A stretch of 64,000 bases of DNA from Janthinobacterium lividum (lineage in GTDB: Bacteria > Pseudomonadota > Gammaproteobacteria > Burkholderiales > Burkholderiaceae_D): NCBI RefSeq assembly GCF_034424625.1, contig NZ_CP139976.1, positions 1,426,001-1,490,000 of the forward strand, given 5' to 3'. Under the pieces are notes generated by a model. It worked only from the letters and a program-made list of their open reading frames with translations, searched no databases and was not told the DNA's origin. The position numbers and the translations under genes are program-made. Below, piece after piece: positions 38,926-48,143 of the stretch. Each line of letters opens with the position of its first letter. Position 1 is the stretch's first letter.

Positions 38926-40764
38926 ATGAAGTCACCATGGATGCGGCGCGTGGCGCTGCTCGCCTGCCTGGCCACCCTGCCGCTGGCGGCCGTTGCCGCC
39001 GATGCCCCAAGCGCCGCGGCCGCGCCGGTCAAAACCTTGCGCTATATCCTGCCGGCCGCCGAGACGGGCTTCGATCCGGCCACCGCGCGCGACCTGTATT
39101 CGAACCACATCACGCAGGCCGTCTTCGACACCCTGTACACCTACGATTACCTGGCGCGCCCCGTCAAGGTGGTGCCCGGCGCGGCCGCCGCCATGCCGGA
39201 AGTATCCGCCGACGGCAAGACCTACACCATCCGCCTGAAAAAAGGCATCCTGTTCACGCCCGACGCCGCGTTTGGCGGCAAGCGCCGCGAACTGACGATG
39301 GCCGATTACGTGTATTCGTGGAAGCGACTGTTCGATCCGCGCCTGGCTTCGCCGCACAGCTGGCTGTTTGAAGGCAAGGTGGTGGGGCTCGACGACCTGG
39401 CCAAGGAAGCGGCCAAGGCGAACAAGCTGGACTTCAACAAGAAGGTGGCCGGCCTGGAAATCCTCGACCCGTACACCTTGCGCATCACGCTGACCAAGAC
39501 GGATTTCAATTTCCCCATGATCCTCGCCTACGTGCCGACAGCCGCCGTGGCGCGCGAAGTGGTGGACAAATACGGCGACGTGAAGGGCGAAGTGGGCTCG
39601 AATCCCGTCGGCACCGGCTACTACACCCTGGGTGAATGGACGCGCGGCAACCGCATCGTCCTGAACCGCAATCCGCAACACTTGCCGGAAACGTGGAATT
39701 TCATGGCCGGCGACGACCCGGACGACCAGCGCATCGTGCGCCAGATGCAAGGTAAACGCATTCCCGCCATCGACCGCATCGAAATTTCCGTGATGATCGA
39801 AGACCAGTCGCGCTGGCTGTCCTTCCAGAGCGGCGGCACGGACGTGTTCTGGCTCGACGGCCCGCTGGCGCCGAAAGCATTGCTGAACGGCAAGCTGCGT
39901 CCCGAACTGGCGGAAAAGGGCGTGCAACTGTCGCGCCTGCTCGACCCTGAGATCAGCTATTACTACTGGAATATGGAAGACCCGACCTTGGGTGGCTTCA
40001 GCAAGGAAAAGATCGCCCTGCGCCGCGCCATTGCCATGGCGCACAATATCGATGAAGAAATCCGCATCATCTGGAATGGCCAGGCCAAGCGCCTCGACTA
40101 TCCGATACCGCCTGGCGTCGTCGGCTACGATCCGCACTACAAATCCCTGCTGCAATACGATCCCGTGCTGGCGAACAAACTGCTGGATAAATTCGGCTAC
40201 AAGAAGGGCGCCGATGGCTGGCGTACTTTGCCGGACGGCAAGCCGCTGCTGATCCGCTACGCTTCGCGCAACGAAGCCAATGGCGTGCTGCAGGCGGAAA
40301 TGTGGCGCAAGACGTACAACTCGCTGGGCATCCGCATGGAAAACGACCGCATGATCTTTTCCGACATTTTAAAAACGGAAAAGCAGTGCAAGATGCAGAC
40401 GCGCACGGCGCCATGGCTGGCCGACTATCCGGACGGCGACAACTTCATGCAGCTGTTCTATGGTCCGAACACGCACCAGAACAACAATGGCTGCTACCAG
40501 GATCCCGAATACGACAAGTGGTACGCGGCCAGCCAGGCCATGCCTGCCAGCCCCGAGCGCGACGAGCTGTTCCACAAGATGGCGCGCCGCCTGGAAGTCA
40601 ATGCGGGCGCCCTGATCGGCTATGCGCGCTACCGCAACATGCTGGCGCAAAAGTCGGTGCAGGGCTACAAGAAGCACCCGATCCTGTTCCAGGAATGGGC
40701 GTACATGGATATCGACAGCACGGGCACGCCAGTGGCGCCCGTTGCCGATTCCGCTAAAAAATAA
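38926..40764 (+). CDS. ABC importer periplasmic solute-binding protein, family 5 (peptide type)
   Basis: A 612-residue periplasmic binding protein of the OppA/DppA family 5. The signal peptide (MKSPWMRRVALLACLATLPLAAVAA) has no lipobox, so the protein is free in the periplasm. Family features: FDPATARDLYSNHITQAVFDTLYTYDY (N-terminal; in part), the ADGKTYTIRLKKGILF segment, ADYVYSWKRLFDP, and NPVGTGYYTLGEW. GAAGGG 6 nt upstream supports the ATG at 38926. It heads a complete operon with two permeases and a fused double ATPase. The substrate is probably a peptide or peptide-like compound, inferred from the family only. Confidence 0.92.
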   Translation: MKSPWMRRVALLACLATLPLAAVAADAPSAAAAPVKTLRYILPAAETGFDPATARDLYSNHITQAVFDTLYTYDYLARPVKVVPGAAAAMPEVSADGKTYTIRLKKGILFTPDAAFGGKRRELTMADYVYSWKRLFDPRLASPHSWLFEGKVVGLDDLAKEAAKANKLDFNKKVAGLEILDPYTLRITLTKTDFNFPMILAYVPTAAVAREVVDKYGDVKGEVGSNPVGTGYYTLGEWTRGNRIVLNRNPQHLPETWNFMAGDDPDDQRIVRQMQGKRIPAIDRIEISVMIEDQSRWLSFQSGGTDVFWLDGPLAPKALLNGKLRPELAEKGVQLSRLLDPEISYYYWNMEDPTLGGFSKEKIALRRAIAMAHNIDEEIRIIWNGQAKRLDYPIPPGVVGYDPHYKSLLQYDPVLANKLLDKFGYKKGADGWRTLPDGKPLLIRYASRNEANGVLQAEMWRKTYNSLGIRMENDRMIFSDILKTEKQCKMQTRTAPWLADYPDGDNFMQLFYGPNTHQNNNGCYQDPEYDKWYAASQAMPASPERDELFHKMARRLEVNAGALIGYARYRNMLAQKSVQGYKKHPILFQEWAYMDIDSTGTPVAPVADSAKK

Positions 40765-40792
40765 GCGCGGCTTATAACGACAAGGAATCATT

Positions 40793-41731
40793 ATGTTTGC
40801 TTATATCCTGCGCCGCCTGTGGCAGATGCTGCCCACCATGCTGGGCGTCGTCCTGCTGGTATTTATCCTGTTCAACTGGGTGGGCGGCGATCCCGCCTAC
40901 ATCCTGGCCGGCAAGATGTCTAGTGCGGAAAGCATCGCCAACATCCGCCGCCAGCTCGGTGTCGACCAGCCCTATTATGTGCAGCTGTGGATCTTCATCA
41001 AGCAGATCGTCACGTTCGATTTCGGCCAGAGCTGGGCCACGGGCGAATCCGTGTCGCACATCATCACGTCGCGCCTGGGGCCGTCGATGATGGTCTTGAT
41101 CCCGCTGACCGTGCTGGAAACGTTCTTCGGCGTGGCGCTGGCGCTGGCCATCGCCTTCGTGCGCGGCTCGCTGACGGACCGCGCCGTCATGATCGCCTGC
41201 ACGGTGGGCATGTCGATTTCCATCCTCGTCTACATCATCGTCTTCCAGTACGGCTTCGCCTATAAACTGGGCCTGTTCCCCGTGCAGGGCTGGGGCGACA
41301 GTTTCTGGGAAAACCTGCTGCGCTATTCCACCTTGCCCATCCTGATCGGCCTGGCCGTGTCGATTGCGCCTACCCTGCGCCTGTTCCGCACCTTCGTGCT
41401 CGACGAGGCGAACCAGGATTACGTGCGCACGGCGCGCGCCAAGGGCCTCAAGGAAGGCCGCATCATGTGGGTGCACGTGCTGCGCAATGCCGGCATTCCC
41501 ATCATTACCTATGTGATGTCGAACTTGCCAGCCTTGCTGATCGGCGCTTTCCTGCTCGAGCGCTTCTTCGGCATTCCCGGCATCGGGCGTGAAGTGATCC
41601 TGGCCGTCGAGCGCAGCGACTTTCCGGTGATCAAGGCGATCACCGTGTATGTCGCCGCCGCCACCATGCTCTTCAACCTGCTCACCGACCTGCTGTACCA
41701 GGCGGTCGATCCTCGCGTACAACTGAAGTAG
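40793..41731 (+). CDS. ABC importer permease, DppB/OppB type
   Basis: A 312-residue inner-membrane permease with six predicted segments. It begins MFAYILRRLWQMLPTMLGVVLL, typical of DppB/OppB proteins. The EAA-like cytoplasmic loop that contacts the ATPase is ARAKGLKEGRIMWVHVLRNAGIP (in part), followed by LLIGAFLLERFFGIPGIG. It lies 28 bp after the binding-protein gene and 9 bp before the second permease, so translation of the group is probably coupled in one transcript. Confidence 0.94.
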   Translation: MFAYILRRLWQMLPTMLGVVLLVFILFNWVGGDPAYILAGKMSSAESIANIRRQLGVDQPYYVQLWIFIKQIVTFDFGQSWATGESVSHIITSRLGPSMMVLIPLTVLETFFGVALALAIAFVRGSLTDRAVMIACTVGMSISILVYIIVFQYGFAYKLGLFPVQGWGDSFWENLLRYSTLPILIGLAVSIAPTLRLFRTFVLDEANQDYVRTARAKGLKEGRIMWVHVLRNAGIPIITYVMSNLPALLIGAFLLERFFGIPGIGREVILAVERSDFPVIKAITVYVAAATMLFNLLTDLLYQAVDPRVQLK

Positions 41732-41740
41732 AAAGAGACG

Positions 41741-42850
41741 ATGTCGAAACCTCATACATCGCCCGGCCTGTGGGCCCTGGCGTGGCGCCGTTTGCGCGGC
41801 GACAAGATTGCAATGGTATCGCTGGCCGTGGTCGGCGCATTTTTCCTGCTGGTGCTGGCGTCCGCCAGCGGCCTGGTGGCGGCGAACTGGGAAGACGAAG
41901 TGGCCGTCAGCTACGCGCCGCCCACGTTTGTCGGTGCCGACAACGACGCGCCAGTCGACGGCGCCATTCCCCAGTCCGACGAGCGCAGCGCGCCGACACC
42001 CGTCAACGTGCTCGACCCGCTGGCCGACGATATCGCCGAACTGCGCGCCCAGATGGGTAGCAATCCATCGGCCGGCGTGGAAATGTACGGCGTTACCGAT
42101 CCGCTGGCCGACGACTTGACGGCCTTGCGCGCCGGCATGGGCAAGACGAAGAAGTTGATCGCGCACAAGGCGGCAACCTTGCCGTTCGGCGCCGACAAGT
42201 GGGGCCACGATATCGTGCAGAAAACCGTCAAGGGCGGCGAGACGTCGATCGTCGTGGGCCTGGTGGCCGCCTTGCTGGCCGTCGTGCTGGGCACGATTTT
42301 TGGCGCCGTGTCCGGCTACTTTGGCGGTGTCGTCGATGACTTCTTCAACTGGTTCTACAGCATTTTTACGTCGATTCCGTCCATCCTGATGATCTTGACG
42401 GTGGCGGCCGTGCTGCAGCAGAAGGGCGTGCTGACCATCGTGCTGATCCTGGGGTTGACGGGCTGGACGGGGCCGTACCGCTTGATCCGCGCCGAATACA
42501 TCAAGCACAAGGCGCGCGAGTACGTGATGGCGGCCGACGCCATCGGCGCTTCGCACTGGCGCAAGATGTTTTCCCACATCTTTCCGAACGTCAGTCACGT
42601 TGCCTTGGTGCAAATGTCGATTCTGGTCGTGGGCTTCATCAAGGCGGAAGTGATCTTGAGCTTCCTCGGCTTTGGCGTGCCGGTGGGTACCGTCTCGTGG
42701 GGCAGCATGCTCAACGAGGCACAAAATGAACTGATCCTGGGCAAATGGTGGCAGCTGACAGCGGCCGCCACGGCGATGGCCGTGCTGGTGACGGCGTTCT
42801 CGCTGTTTACCGATGCCTTGCGCGATGCGCTCGACCCCAAAGTGAAATAG
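41741..42850 (+). CDS. ABC importer permease, DppC/OppC type, with enlarged periplasmic loop
   Basis: A 369-residue permease, longer than usual DppC (about 300). After the first membrane segment (about 22-45), residues ~48-140 form a periplasmic insert. The insert contains the motif DPLADDIAELRAQMG and about 25 residues later DPLADDLTALRAGMG, an internal duplication. The normal core resumes at LPFGADKWGHDIVQKTVKGG (the family's FGTDxxGRDxxSR position) and carries the EAA loop with ADAIGASHWRKMFSHIFPN. It ends with the DALRDALDPKVK tail typical of the family. Confidence 0.93.
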   Translation: MSKPHTSPGLWALAWRRLRGDKIAMVSLAVVGAFFLLVLASASGLVAANWEDEVAVSYAPPTFVGADNDAPVDGAIPQSDERSAPTPVNVLDPLADDIAELRAQMGSNPSAGVEMYGVTDPLADDLTALRAGMGKTKKLIAHKAATLPFGADKWGHDIVQKTVKGGETSIVVGLVAALLAVVLGTIFGAVSGYFGGVVDDFFNWFYSIFTSIPSILMILTVAAVLQQKGVLTIVLILGLTGWTGPYRLIRAEYIKHKAREYVMAADAIGASHWRKMFSHIFPNVSHVALVQMSILVVGFIKAEVILSFLGFGVPVGTVSWGSMLNEAQNELILGKWWQLTAAATAMAVLVTAFSLFTDALRDALDPKVK

Positions 42851-42859
42851 GAGTTGCTC

Positions 42860-44551
42860 ATGGACCAGAATAACCTGTTGGAAGTGCGCGACCTGCGCGT
42901 CACCTTCCGCCTGGACAAGAAGACCACGTTCGAAGCCGTCAAGGGCATCTCGTTCAACGTGCCGCGCAACAGCACCGTCGCGCTGGTGGGAGAATCGGGC
43001 AGCGGCAAGTCCGTCAGTTCGCTGGCTGTGATGGGCTTGTTGCCCCCGGATAACACCATCATCGATACCGCCTCGAGCATCCATTTTGGCGGGCGCGATC
43101 TGCTCAAATTGTCGATCGCCGAGCGGCGCACCATGTGCGGCAAGGATATCTCGATGATCTTCCAGGAGCCGATGTCGTCGCTGAACCCCGTGTTTACGGT
43201 CGGTTTCCAGATCGCCGAAGTGTTGCGCCAGCATATGGGCATGAACCGCAAGCAGGCGCGTGCGCGCACGCTGGCGCTGCTCGAGGAAGTGGGCATACCC
43301 GATCCGGCTACCAAGATCGACGCCTACCCGAGCCAGATGTCGGGCGGCCAGCAGCAGCGCGTGATGATCGCCATGGCCATCGCCTGCGAACCGAAGCTCT
43401 TGATCGCGGACGAGCCGACGACGGCGCTGGACGTGACGATCCAGAAGCAGATCATGGACCTGATCGCGGCGCTGCAAAAGAAGCATCAGATGTCCGTGCT
43501 GTTCATTACCCACGACCTGGGCCTGGTGGGCGAGATCGCCGACCAGGTGATCGTCATGCGCCACGGCGAAGTGCGCGAGACGGGGGAAGTGCGACAAGTG
43601 TTTGAAGCGCCGCAAGACAGTTATACCAAGGCGCTGCTGCATTGCCGCCCATCGCTGGACGAACGCCCATGGCGCCTGCCCGTCATCGCCGATTATATGG
43701 ACGGCAAGGCGGGCCCCGGCATCGAGGTGAAACAGCGCACGCGCGGCTACACGCCCGGTGACGAACCCGTGCTGGTGGTGAATAACTTGAGTAAAAGTTT
43801 TTACACGCGCGAGGGACTGTTCGGCAAGCGCGAATTCCAGGCCGTCAAGGACGTGTCGTTCACTTTGCCGCGCGGCAAGACGCTGGGCGTGGTGGGCGAG
43901 TCCGGCTCCGGCAAGACGACGGTGGGCTTGACCCTGCTGCGCCTGCACCAGGCAACGGGCGGTACGGCCATGTTCCACGGCAAGGATCTGATCGCCATGC
44001 CGAACAGGGAATATTTGCCGTATAAACGCCGCATCCAGATCATCTTCCAGAATCCGTATGCGTCGCTGAACCCGCGCTTTACGGTGGGACAGATCCTCCT
44101 GGAACCCATGCGCATCCACAAGATCGGCGCGAACGACCAGGAACGCATCGCCAAGGCCTACTGGCTGCTCGACAAGGTTGGCTTGCCGGAACAGGCCTTC
44201 CACCGCTATCCGCACGAGTTTTCTGGTGGACAACGCCAGCGCATCGCCATTGCCCGCTGCCTGACCATGCAGCCGGAAATCCTCGTCTGCGACGAATCCG
44301 TGTCGGCGCTGGACGTGTCGGTGCAGGCGCAGGTGCTCAATCTGCTGCAGGACTTGCAGGATGAATTCGGCCTGTCCTACATCTTCATTTCGCACGATTT
44401 GTCCGTGGTGAAATATATCGCCGACCAGGTGATGGTGATGCACAAGGGGCAAGTGGTGGAACTGGCCGATTCGGATGAGCTGTACCGCAATCCCGTGCAT
44501 CCGTACACGCGCACTTTGCTCAGCGCCATACCGAAGGGCGTGCAGTTGTAA
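42860..44551 (+). CDS. ABC importer ATPase, two fused nucleotide-binding domains
   Basis: A 563-residue cytoplasmic protein with two ATPase domains in one chain, as in YejF or GsiA. Domain 1: Walker A GESGSGKS (about 37-44), signature [12 protein letters not shown], Walker [13 protein letters not shown]. Domain 2: Walker [10 protein letters not shown] (about 350), signature [12 protein letters not shown], Walker [13 protein letters not shown]. Both domains are followed by the C-terminal oligopeptide-transporter extension, ending [19 protein letters not shown] 6 nt upstream supports the ATG at 42860, 9 bp after the permease stop. It powers the importer encoded by the three preceding genes. Confidence 0.95.
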   Translation: MDQNNLLEVRDLRVTFRLDKKTTFEAVKGISFNVPRNSTVALVGESGSGKSVSSLAVMGLLPPDNTIIDTASSIHFGGRDLLKLSIAERRTMCGKDISMIFQEPMSSLNPVFTVGFQIAEVLRQHMGMNRKQARARTLALLEEVGIPDPATKIDAYPSQMSGGQQQRVMIAMAIACEPKLLIADEPTTALDVTIQKQIMDLIAALQKKHQMSVLFITHDLGLVGEIADQVIVMRHGEVRETGEVRQVFEAPQDSYTKALLHCRPSLDERPWRLPVIADYMDGKAGPGIEVKQRTRGYTPGDEPVLVVNNLSKSFYTREGLFGKREFQAVKDVSFTLPRGKTLGVVGESGSGKTTVGLTLLRLHQATGGTAMFHGKDLIAMPNREYLPYKRRIQIIFQNPYASLNPRFTVGQILLEPMRIHKIGANDQERIAKAYWLLDKVGLPEQAFHRYPHEFSGGQRQRIAIARCLTMQPEILVCDESVSALDVSVQAQVLNLLQDLQDEFGLSYIFISHDLSVVKYIADQVMVMHKGQVVELADSDELYRNPVHPYTRTLLSAIPKGVQL

Positions 44552-44578
44552 GGGGCTTTTTACGGTAAGATAGCGGCC

Positions 44579-45541
44579 ATGCCCAACCTCATTTATCTGC
44601 TCGAACATTACGGTGTCCTGATTGTCTTTGGCATCGTGCTGGTGGAGCAGCTCGGCCTGCCGATTCCCGCCTTTCCCATCCTTGTGGTGGCGGGCGCGCT
44701 GGCCGTCGATGGCGACATGAATGGGGGCCTGGTGCTGGCCGCCGCGCTAAGCGCTTGCCTGATCAGCGACTTCACGTGGTTCCGCGCGGGCCGCCATTTC
44801 GGCAAGCGCATCCTGCGGCTGCTGTGCCGCATCTCGCTGTCGCCCGATTACTGCGTCAGCCAGACGGAAGACAAATTCAAACGCTGGGGCCCGAAAGCCC
44901 TGATCGTCTCCAAATTCGTGCCGGGATTCAATACCGTGGCCGCGCCGATGTCGGGCGCGCTGGGCACGCCGCCGGGACTGTTCTTCCTGTACGCGGGCCT
45001 GGGCGCCCTGCTGTGGAGCGGCACGGGCATCATCGTCGGCGTGATTTTCCATGCCAGCGTGCAGCAGGTGCTCGACTTGCTCAGCACCATGGGCAGCACG
45101 GCCTTGCTGATGCTGGCCACCTTGCTGGGATTGTTCCTGCTGTACAAATTCCTCGAACGCCGGCGTTTCCGCCAGGCCTTGCAGATTGAGCGCATCGGCA
45201 TCGATGAGTTGCTCGAACTCATAGAGCAGGGCGCAGAGCCGCTGATGGTCGACGCGCGCAGCGCCACGGCGCAGGCGCTGGAGCCGGCCGTGCCGGGCGC
45301 CTTGTTTTTCAATGGCAAGGAACCCGTGCCAGCCATGATCGCCATGGACAAGGACCGCCACATCATCGTGTATTGCAGCTGTCCCAACGACGTGACGGCC
45401 GCGCAAGTGGCCAAGCTGCTGCACCAGCACGGCTTTCACCGGGCCAAGCCCCTGCATGGCGGCCTCGATGCGTGGAATGCCGCCTACCGCTCGGACCAGC
45501 CGGCGCCCGCCAGCCTGCTGGGCGAAGGCTTGCCGTCCTGA
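44579..45541 (+). CDS. DedA-family membrane protein fused to a rhodanese domain
   Basis: A 320-residue fusion. Residues 1-~200 are a DedA (SNARE-associated) polytopic membrane domain with EQLGLPIPAFPILVVAGALA and the conserved FVPGFNTVAAPMSGALG motif. Residues ~210-310 form a cytoplasmic rhodanese domain with the active-site loop IVYCSCPNDVTAAQVA and HGGLDAW. DedA proteins are linked to lipid-carrier recycling and envelope homeostasis; the rhodanese could sense or transfer sulfane sulfur. The gene starts 27 bp after the ABC ATPase and may be read from the same transcript. Confidence 0.9.
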   Translation: MPNLIYLLEHYGVLIVFGIVLVEQLGLPIPAFPILVVAGALAVDGDMNGGLVLAAALSACLISDFTWFRAGRHFGKRILRLLCRISLSPDYCVSQTEDKFKRWGPKALIVSKFVPGFNTVAAPMSGALGTPPGLFFLYAGLGALLWSGTGIIVGVIFHASVQQVLDLLSTMGSTALLMLATLLGLFLLYKFLERRRFRQALQIERIGIDELLELIEQGAEPLMVDARSATAQALEPAVPGALFFNGKEPVPAMIAMDKDRHIIVYCSCPNDVTAAQVAKLLHQHGFHRAKPLHGGLDAWNAAYRSDQPAPASLLGEGLPS

Positions 45542-45903
45542 TCCGGGCTGCCGCCGGCACGCCAGGCTGGCAGTAAGACCCGCAATAAAAAACGGTAGTA
45601 ATAATACGAAAACACCTTTGCGGCGCCGCCAGGACGGGAGCGCCGCACCGCCGCCGCCGCGTACAAAGCGCCTTTGCGCAAACTCCGGCATACTCTGCTT
45701 TCAAGGTGATTCCTGCTGCTGTGCAGCATGCTTTTCGCGTGCCTGGTGAGTGCAAGTACTTACTATAAATCATTGTTTCTAAGCAATTTTGGCGCTGCCT
45801 GTTGCATTTGGAGTGGAACTACCAATAAAGGCTTGTTTTGATGTACTTAAACTACAAACTTTGCTTGCCTCCGGGCGCATTCATCCTTTAAGCTTGGCGT
45901 CCC
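45542..45903. other. Intergenic region before glucokinase
   Basis: These 362 bp show no gene. The first ~130 bp are GC-rich and the last ~150 bp AT-rich, as expected for a promoter region. No strong terminator hairpin with a T-tract was found after the DedA-rhodanese gene. Confidence 0.45.
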
Positions 45904-46950
45904 ATGCGTCCCACTTCATCATTTAAAATCATGAGCGCTTCGTCTTCTCCCGTACTGCCGACTTCCGCCTTCGCCGATGGACCGCGCCTGCTGGCCGACG
46001 TGGGCGGCACCAATGCCCGTTTCGCCCTGGAAGTGGCCGCTGGCCACATCACCCTGGTGGAAGTGTTGCCCTGTGCCGATTACCCGAGCCTGTCTGCCGC
46101 CCTGCAAGCCTACCTCGCCCTGCCGCACATCGCTGCCGCCGGCGGGCAAGCCGTGCGCCATGCCGTGATCGCCATCGCCAATCCGGTCGACGGCGATTTC
46201 CTCAGCATGACGAACCACCACTGGTCGTTCTCGATCCGCGCCATGCGCGACGAGTGCGGTTTCACGACCCTGGACGTGGTCAACGATTTCACGGCCCTGG
46301 CGCGCGCCTTGCCCCAGCTGTCGAACGAGCAAAAGCACCAGGTGGGCGCGGGCACGGCCCGTCCGAACACGGCCATCGGCCTGATCGGCGCCGGCACGGG
46401 CCTGGGCGTGTCGGGCCTGATCCCGTCGCACGGCGGCTGGATCGCCCTGCAAAGCGAGGGCGGCCACGTCAGCTTCGCGCCGTTCAATGAAGTGGAAGTG
46501 AGCATTCTGCAATTTGCCTGGCGCGAATACGAGCACGTCTCGGCCGAGCGCCTGATTTCCGGCGATGGCCTGGAACTGATCTACCGCGCCCTGGCCGACC
46601 GCGCGGGCGTGCCGGCGGAAGACTTGCCGGCGGCGGAAATCACGCGCCGCGCGCTGGCTGGCGAGTCCCAGCTGTGCGACGACGTCATCGAAGCATTCTG
46701 CTGCATGCTGGGCACGGTGGCGGGCAACGTCGCCGTCACCCTGGGCGCGCTGGGCGGCATCTATATCGGCGGCGGGATCGTGCCACGCCTGGGCGCGCGT
46801 TTCGACCGCTCCGGCTTCCGCGCCCGCTTCGAGCGCAAGGGCCGTTTCGCCAATTATGTCTCGCAAGTGCCGACCTTCGTCATCACGGCGCAGTACCCAG
46901 CTTTCCTGGGTGCATCGGCCATTCTCTCGGAGAAACTCGCCTCCCTGTGA
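45904..46950 (+). CDS. glk: Glucokinase
   Basis: A 348-residue (or 339-residue if started at the ATG at 45931) glucokinase of the bacterial Glk family, phosphorylating glucose with ATP. The phosphate-1 motif [15 protein letters not shown] lies near the N-terminus. Further motifs are [28 protein letters not shown], and [20 protein letters not shown]. The length is close to the ~320-residue family norm. Neither start has a strong Shine-Dalgarno. It is followed by a perfect 11-bp terminator stem, so it is probably monocistronic. Confidence 0.93.
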   Translation: MRPTSSFKIMSASSSPVLPTSAFADGPRLLADVGGTNARFALEVAAGHITLVEVLPCADYPSLSAALQAYLALPHIAAAGGQAVRHAVIAIANPVDGDFLSMTNHHWSFSIRAMRDECGFTTLDVVNDFTALARALPQLSNEQKHQVGAGTARPNTAIGLIGAGTGLGVSGLIPSHGGWIALQSEGGHVSFAPFNEVEVSILQFAWREYEHVSAERLISGDGLELIYRALADRAGVPAEDLPAAEITRRALAGESQLCDDVIEAFCCMLGTVAGNVAVTLGALGGIYIGGGIVPRLGARFDRSGFRARFERKGRFANYVSQVPTFVITAQYPAFLGASAILSEKLASL

Positions 46951-46983
46951 TATGCAGGGTGCGGGCGATGTGTCGCGCCAGGG

Positions 46984-47013
46984 CCGGGTAAAACGCGTGT
47001 TTTACCCGGTTTT
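46984..47013 (+). terminator. Intrinsic terminator after glk
   Basis: A perfect 11-bp stem CCGGGTAAAAC/GTTTTACCCGG (46984-46994, 46999-47009) with a GCGT tetraloop is followed by TTTTGCGCTTTT. It lies 33 bp after the glucokinase stop. Confidence 0.88.
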
Positions 47014-47348
47014 GCGCTTTTCCGCTTTTTATCAGGTACAATTGGCATCGTTGGATGAAACGACGACTGTCGCTCTCCCGTCTGGCTGGTTCGCCGCCAC
47101 GGGAAAAGCAGCTGCTCCGGAGTTCGTTTCATTGCTGGTTATTTAAGGCCAGCACCATGGATGGCAGGACTTTCACTGCATCCGCTTTAGTCCCGCTTTG
47201 CGCGCATCGGCCAAGGCGTCGGAAAACAGCCTCAACTAGTAACCCAGCACGGCGTCATCATGATGTCTGCCATCTGTTACGTTGAAATGAACGTTTTTGA
47301 TTTCTTTCTCTGCATACGAATTGCAACACACATCCGCACAGAATTGCT
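47014..47348. other. Intergenic region before scpB
   Basis: After the glk terminator, about 335 bp lack a supported gene. A 76-codon plus-strand frame at 47055-47285 has no Shine-Dalgarno and a composition unlike a protein. The region probably holds the scpB-rluB promoter, though no good -35/-10 pair stood out. Confidence 0.4.
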
Positions 47349-48143
47349 ATGAATACAATTGAGGCTAAAAAAGTCCTCGAAACCGCGTTGCTGTGCGCTC
47401 GTGAATCGCTGACGATCCACAGCTTGAAGAAGCTGTTCGTCGATGCGGACGAGAATGGTCGCGTGCGTGGCGTCGGCGTCGGCGCCGACACGATCAAGCA
47501 ATTGCTGGAAGAGTTGCGGCAGGAGTGGGAAGGGCGCGGCATCGAGATCGTCAGTCTCGCTTCGGGCTGGCGCTTCCAAAGCCGCCCGGAAATGAAGATG
47601 TATCTCGATCGCATGACGCCCGAGCGGCCGCCCAAGTATTCGCGGGCGACCCTGGAAACCCTCGCCATCATCGCCTACCGCCAGCCGGTGACGCGCGGCG
47701 ATATCGAGGAGATTCGCGGCGTTGCCGTCAATTCGCAGACGATCAAGATGCTGGAAGACCGTGGCTGGGTCGATGCCATCGGCTACCGCGACGTGGTGGG
47801 ACGGCCGGCCTTGCTGGCCACCACCAAGCAGTTTTTGGATGACCTGGGTTTGCATTCGCTGTCCCAGCTGCCGCCTTTGCAGCAAATCAGTGAAATGCAG
47901 GGCAATGGGCTCGAAGCCCTGGAAGCGGCCCTGCAAGAAAATTTTGACAAGGCAAGCAATGAGCTTGTCCCCCAGCTTGGTGCAGGTAGCAATACGGCTG
48001 TGACAGATGTAGATGTGACAGCAAGCCTTGATGCCGGCCCCGATGCTTCGCCCACGGACGAAGCCTACACTCACGACCCTGCGCCAGAACTAACGGTTGA
48101 CGCTGCGCCAGGTCAGCACAGCCAAGAAACGAAGAATGAATAA
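47349..48143 (+). CDS. scpB: Segregation and condensation protein B
   Basis: A 264-residue subunit of the SMC-ScpA-ScpB condensin complex that organises chromosomes. Two winged-helix domains are visible, with family motifs LLCAREPL-type ([17 protein letters not shown]), [17 protein letters not shown], and [35 protein letters not shown] (in part). The last ~60 residues after PPLQQISEM are a low-complexity acidic tail not needed for the fold. Its stop overlaps the start of rluB by 8 bp, so the two are translationally coupled. scpA is not in the window. Confidence 0.95.
   Translation: MNTIEAKKVLETALLCARESLTIHSLKKLFVDADENGRVRGVGVGADTIKQLLEELRQEWEGRGIEIVSLASGWRFQSRPEMKMYLDRMTPERPPKYSRATLETLAIIAYRQPVTRGDIEEIRGVAVNSQTIKMLEDRGWVDAIGYRDVVGRPALLATTKQFLDDLGLHSLSQLPPLQQISEMQGNGLEALEAALQENFDKASNELVPQLGAGSNTAVTDVDVTASLDAGPDASPTDEAYTHDPAPELTVDAAPGQHSQETKNE

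Noticed and set aside
40772..44608. Open frame of 1278 codons on the minus strand across the ABC importer genes
   Set aside because: The translation is His/Gln/Arg-rich with no domain, typical of the antisense of GC-rich genes.
47055..47285. 76-codon plus-strand frame between glk and scpB
   Set aside because: Arg/Ser/His-rich translation without features and no ribosome-binding site.
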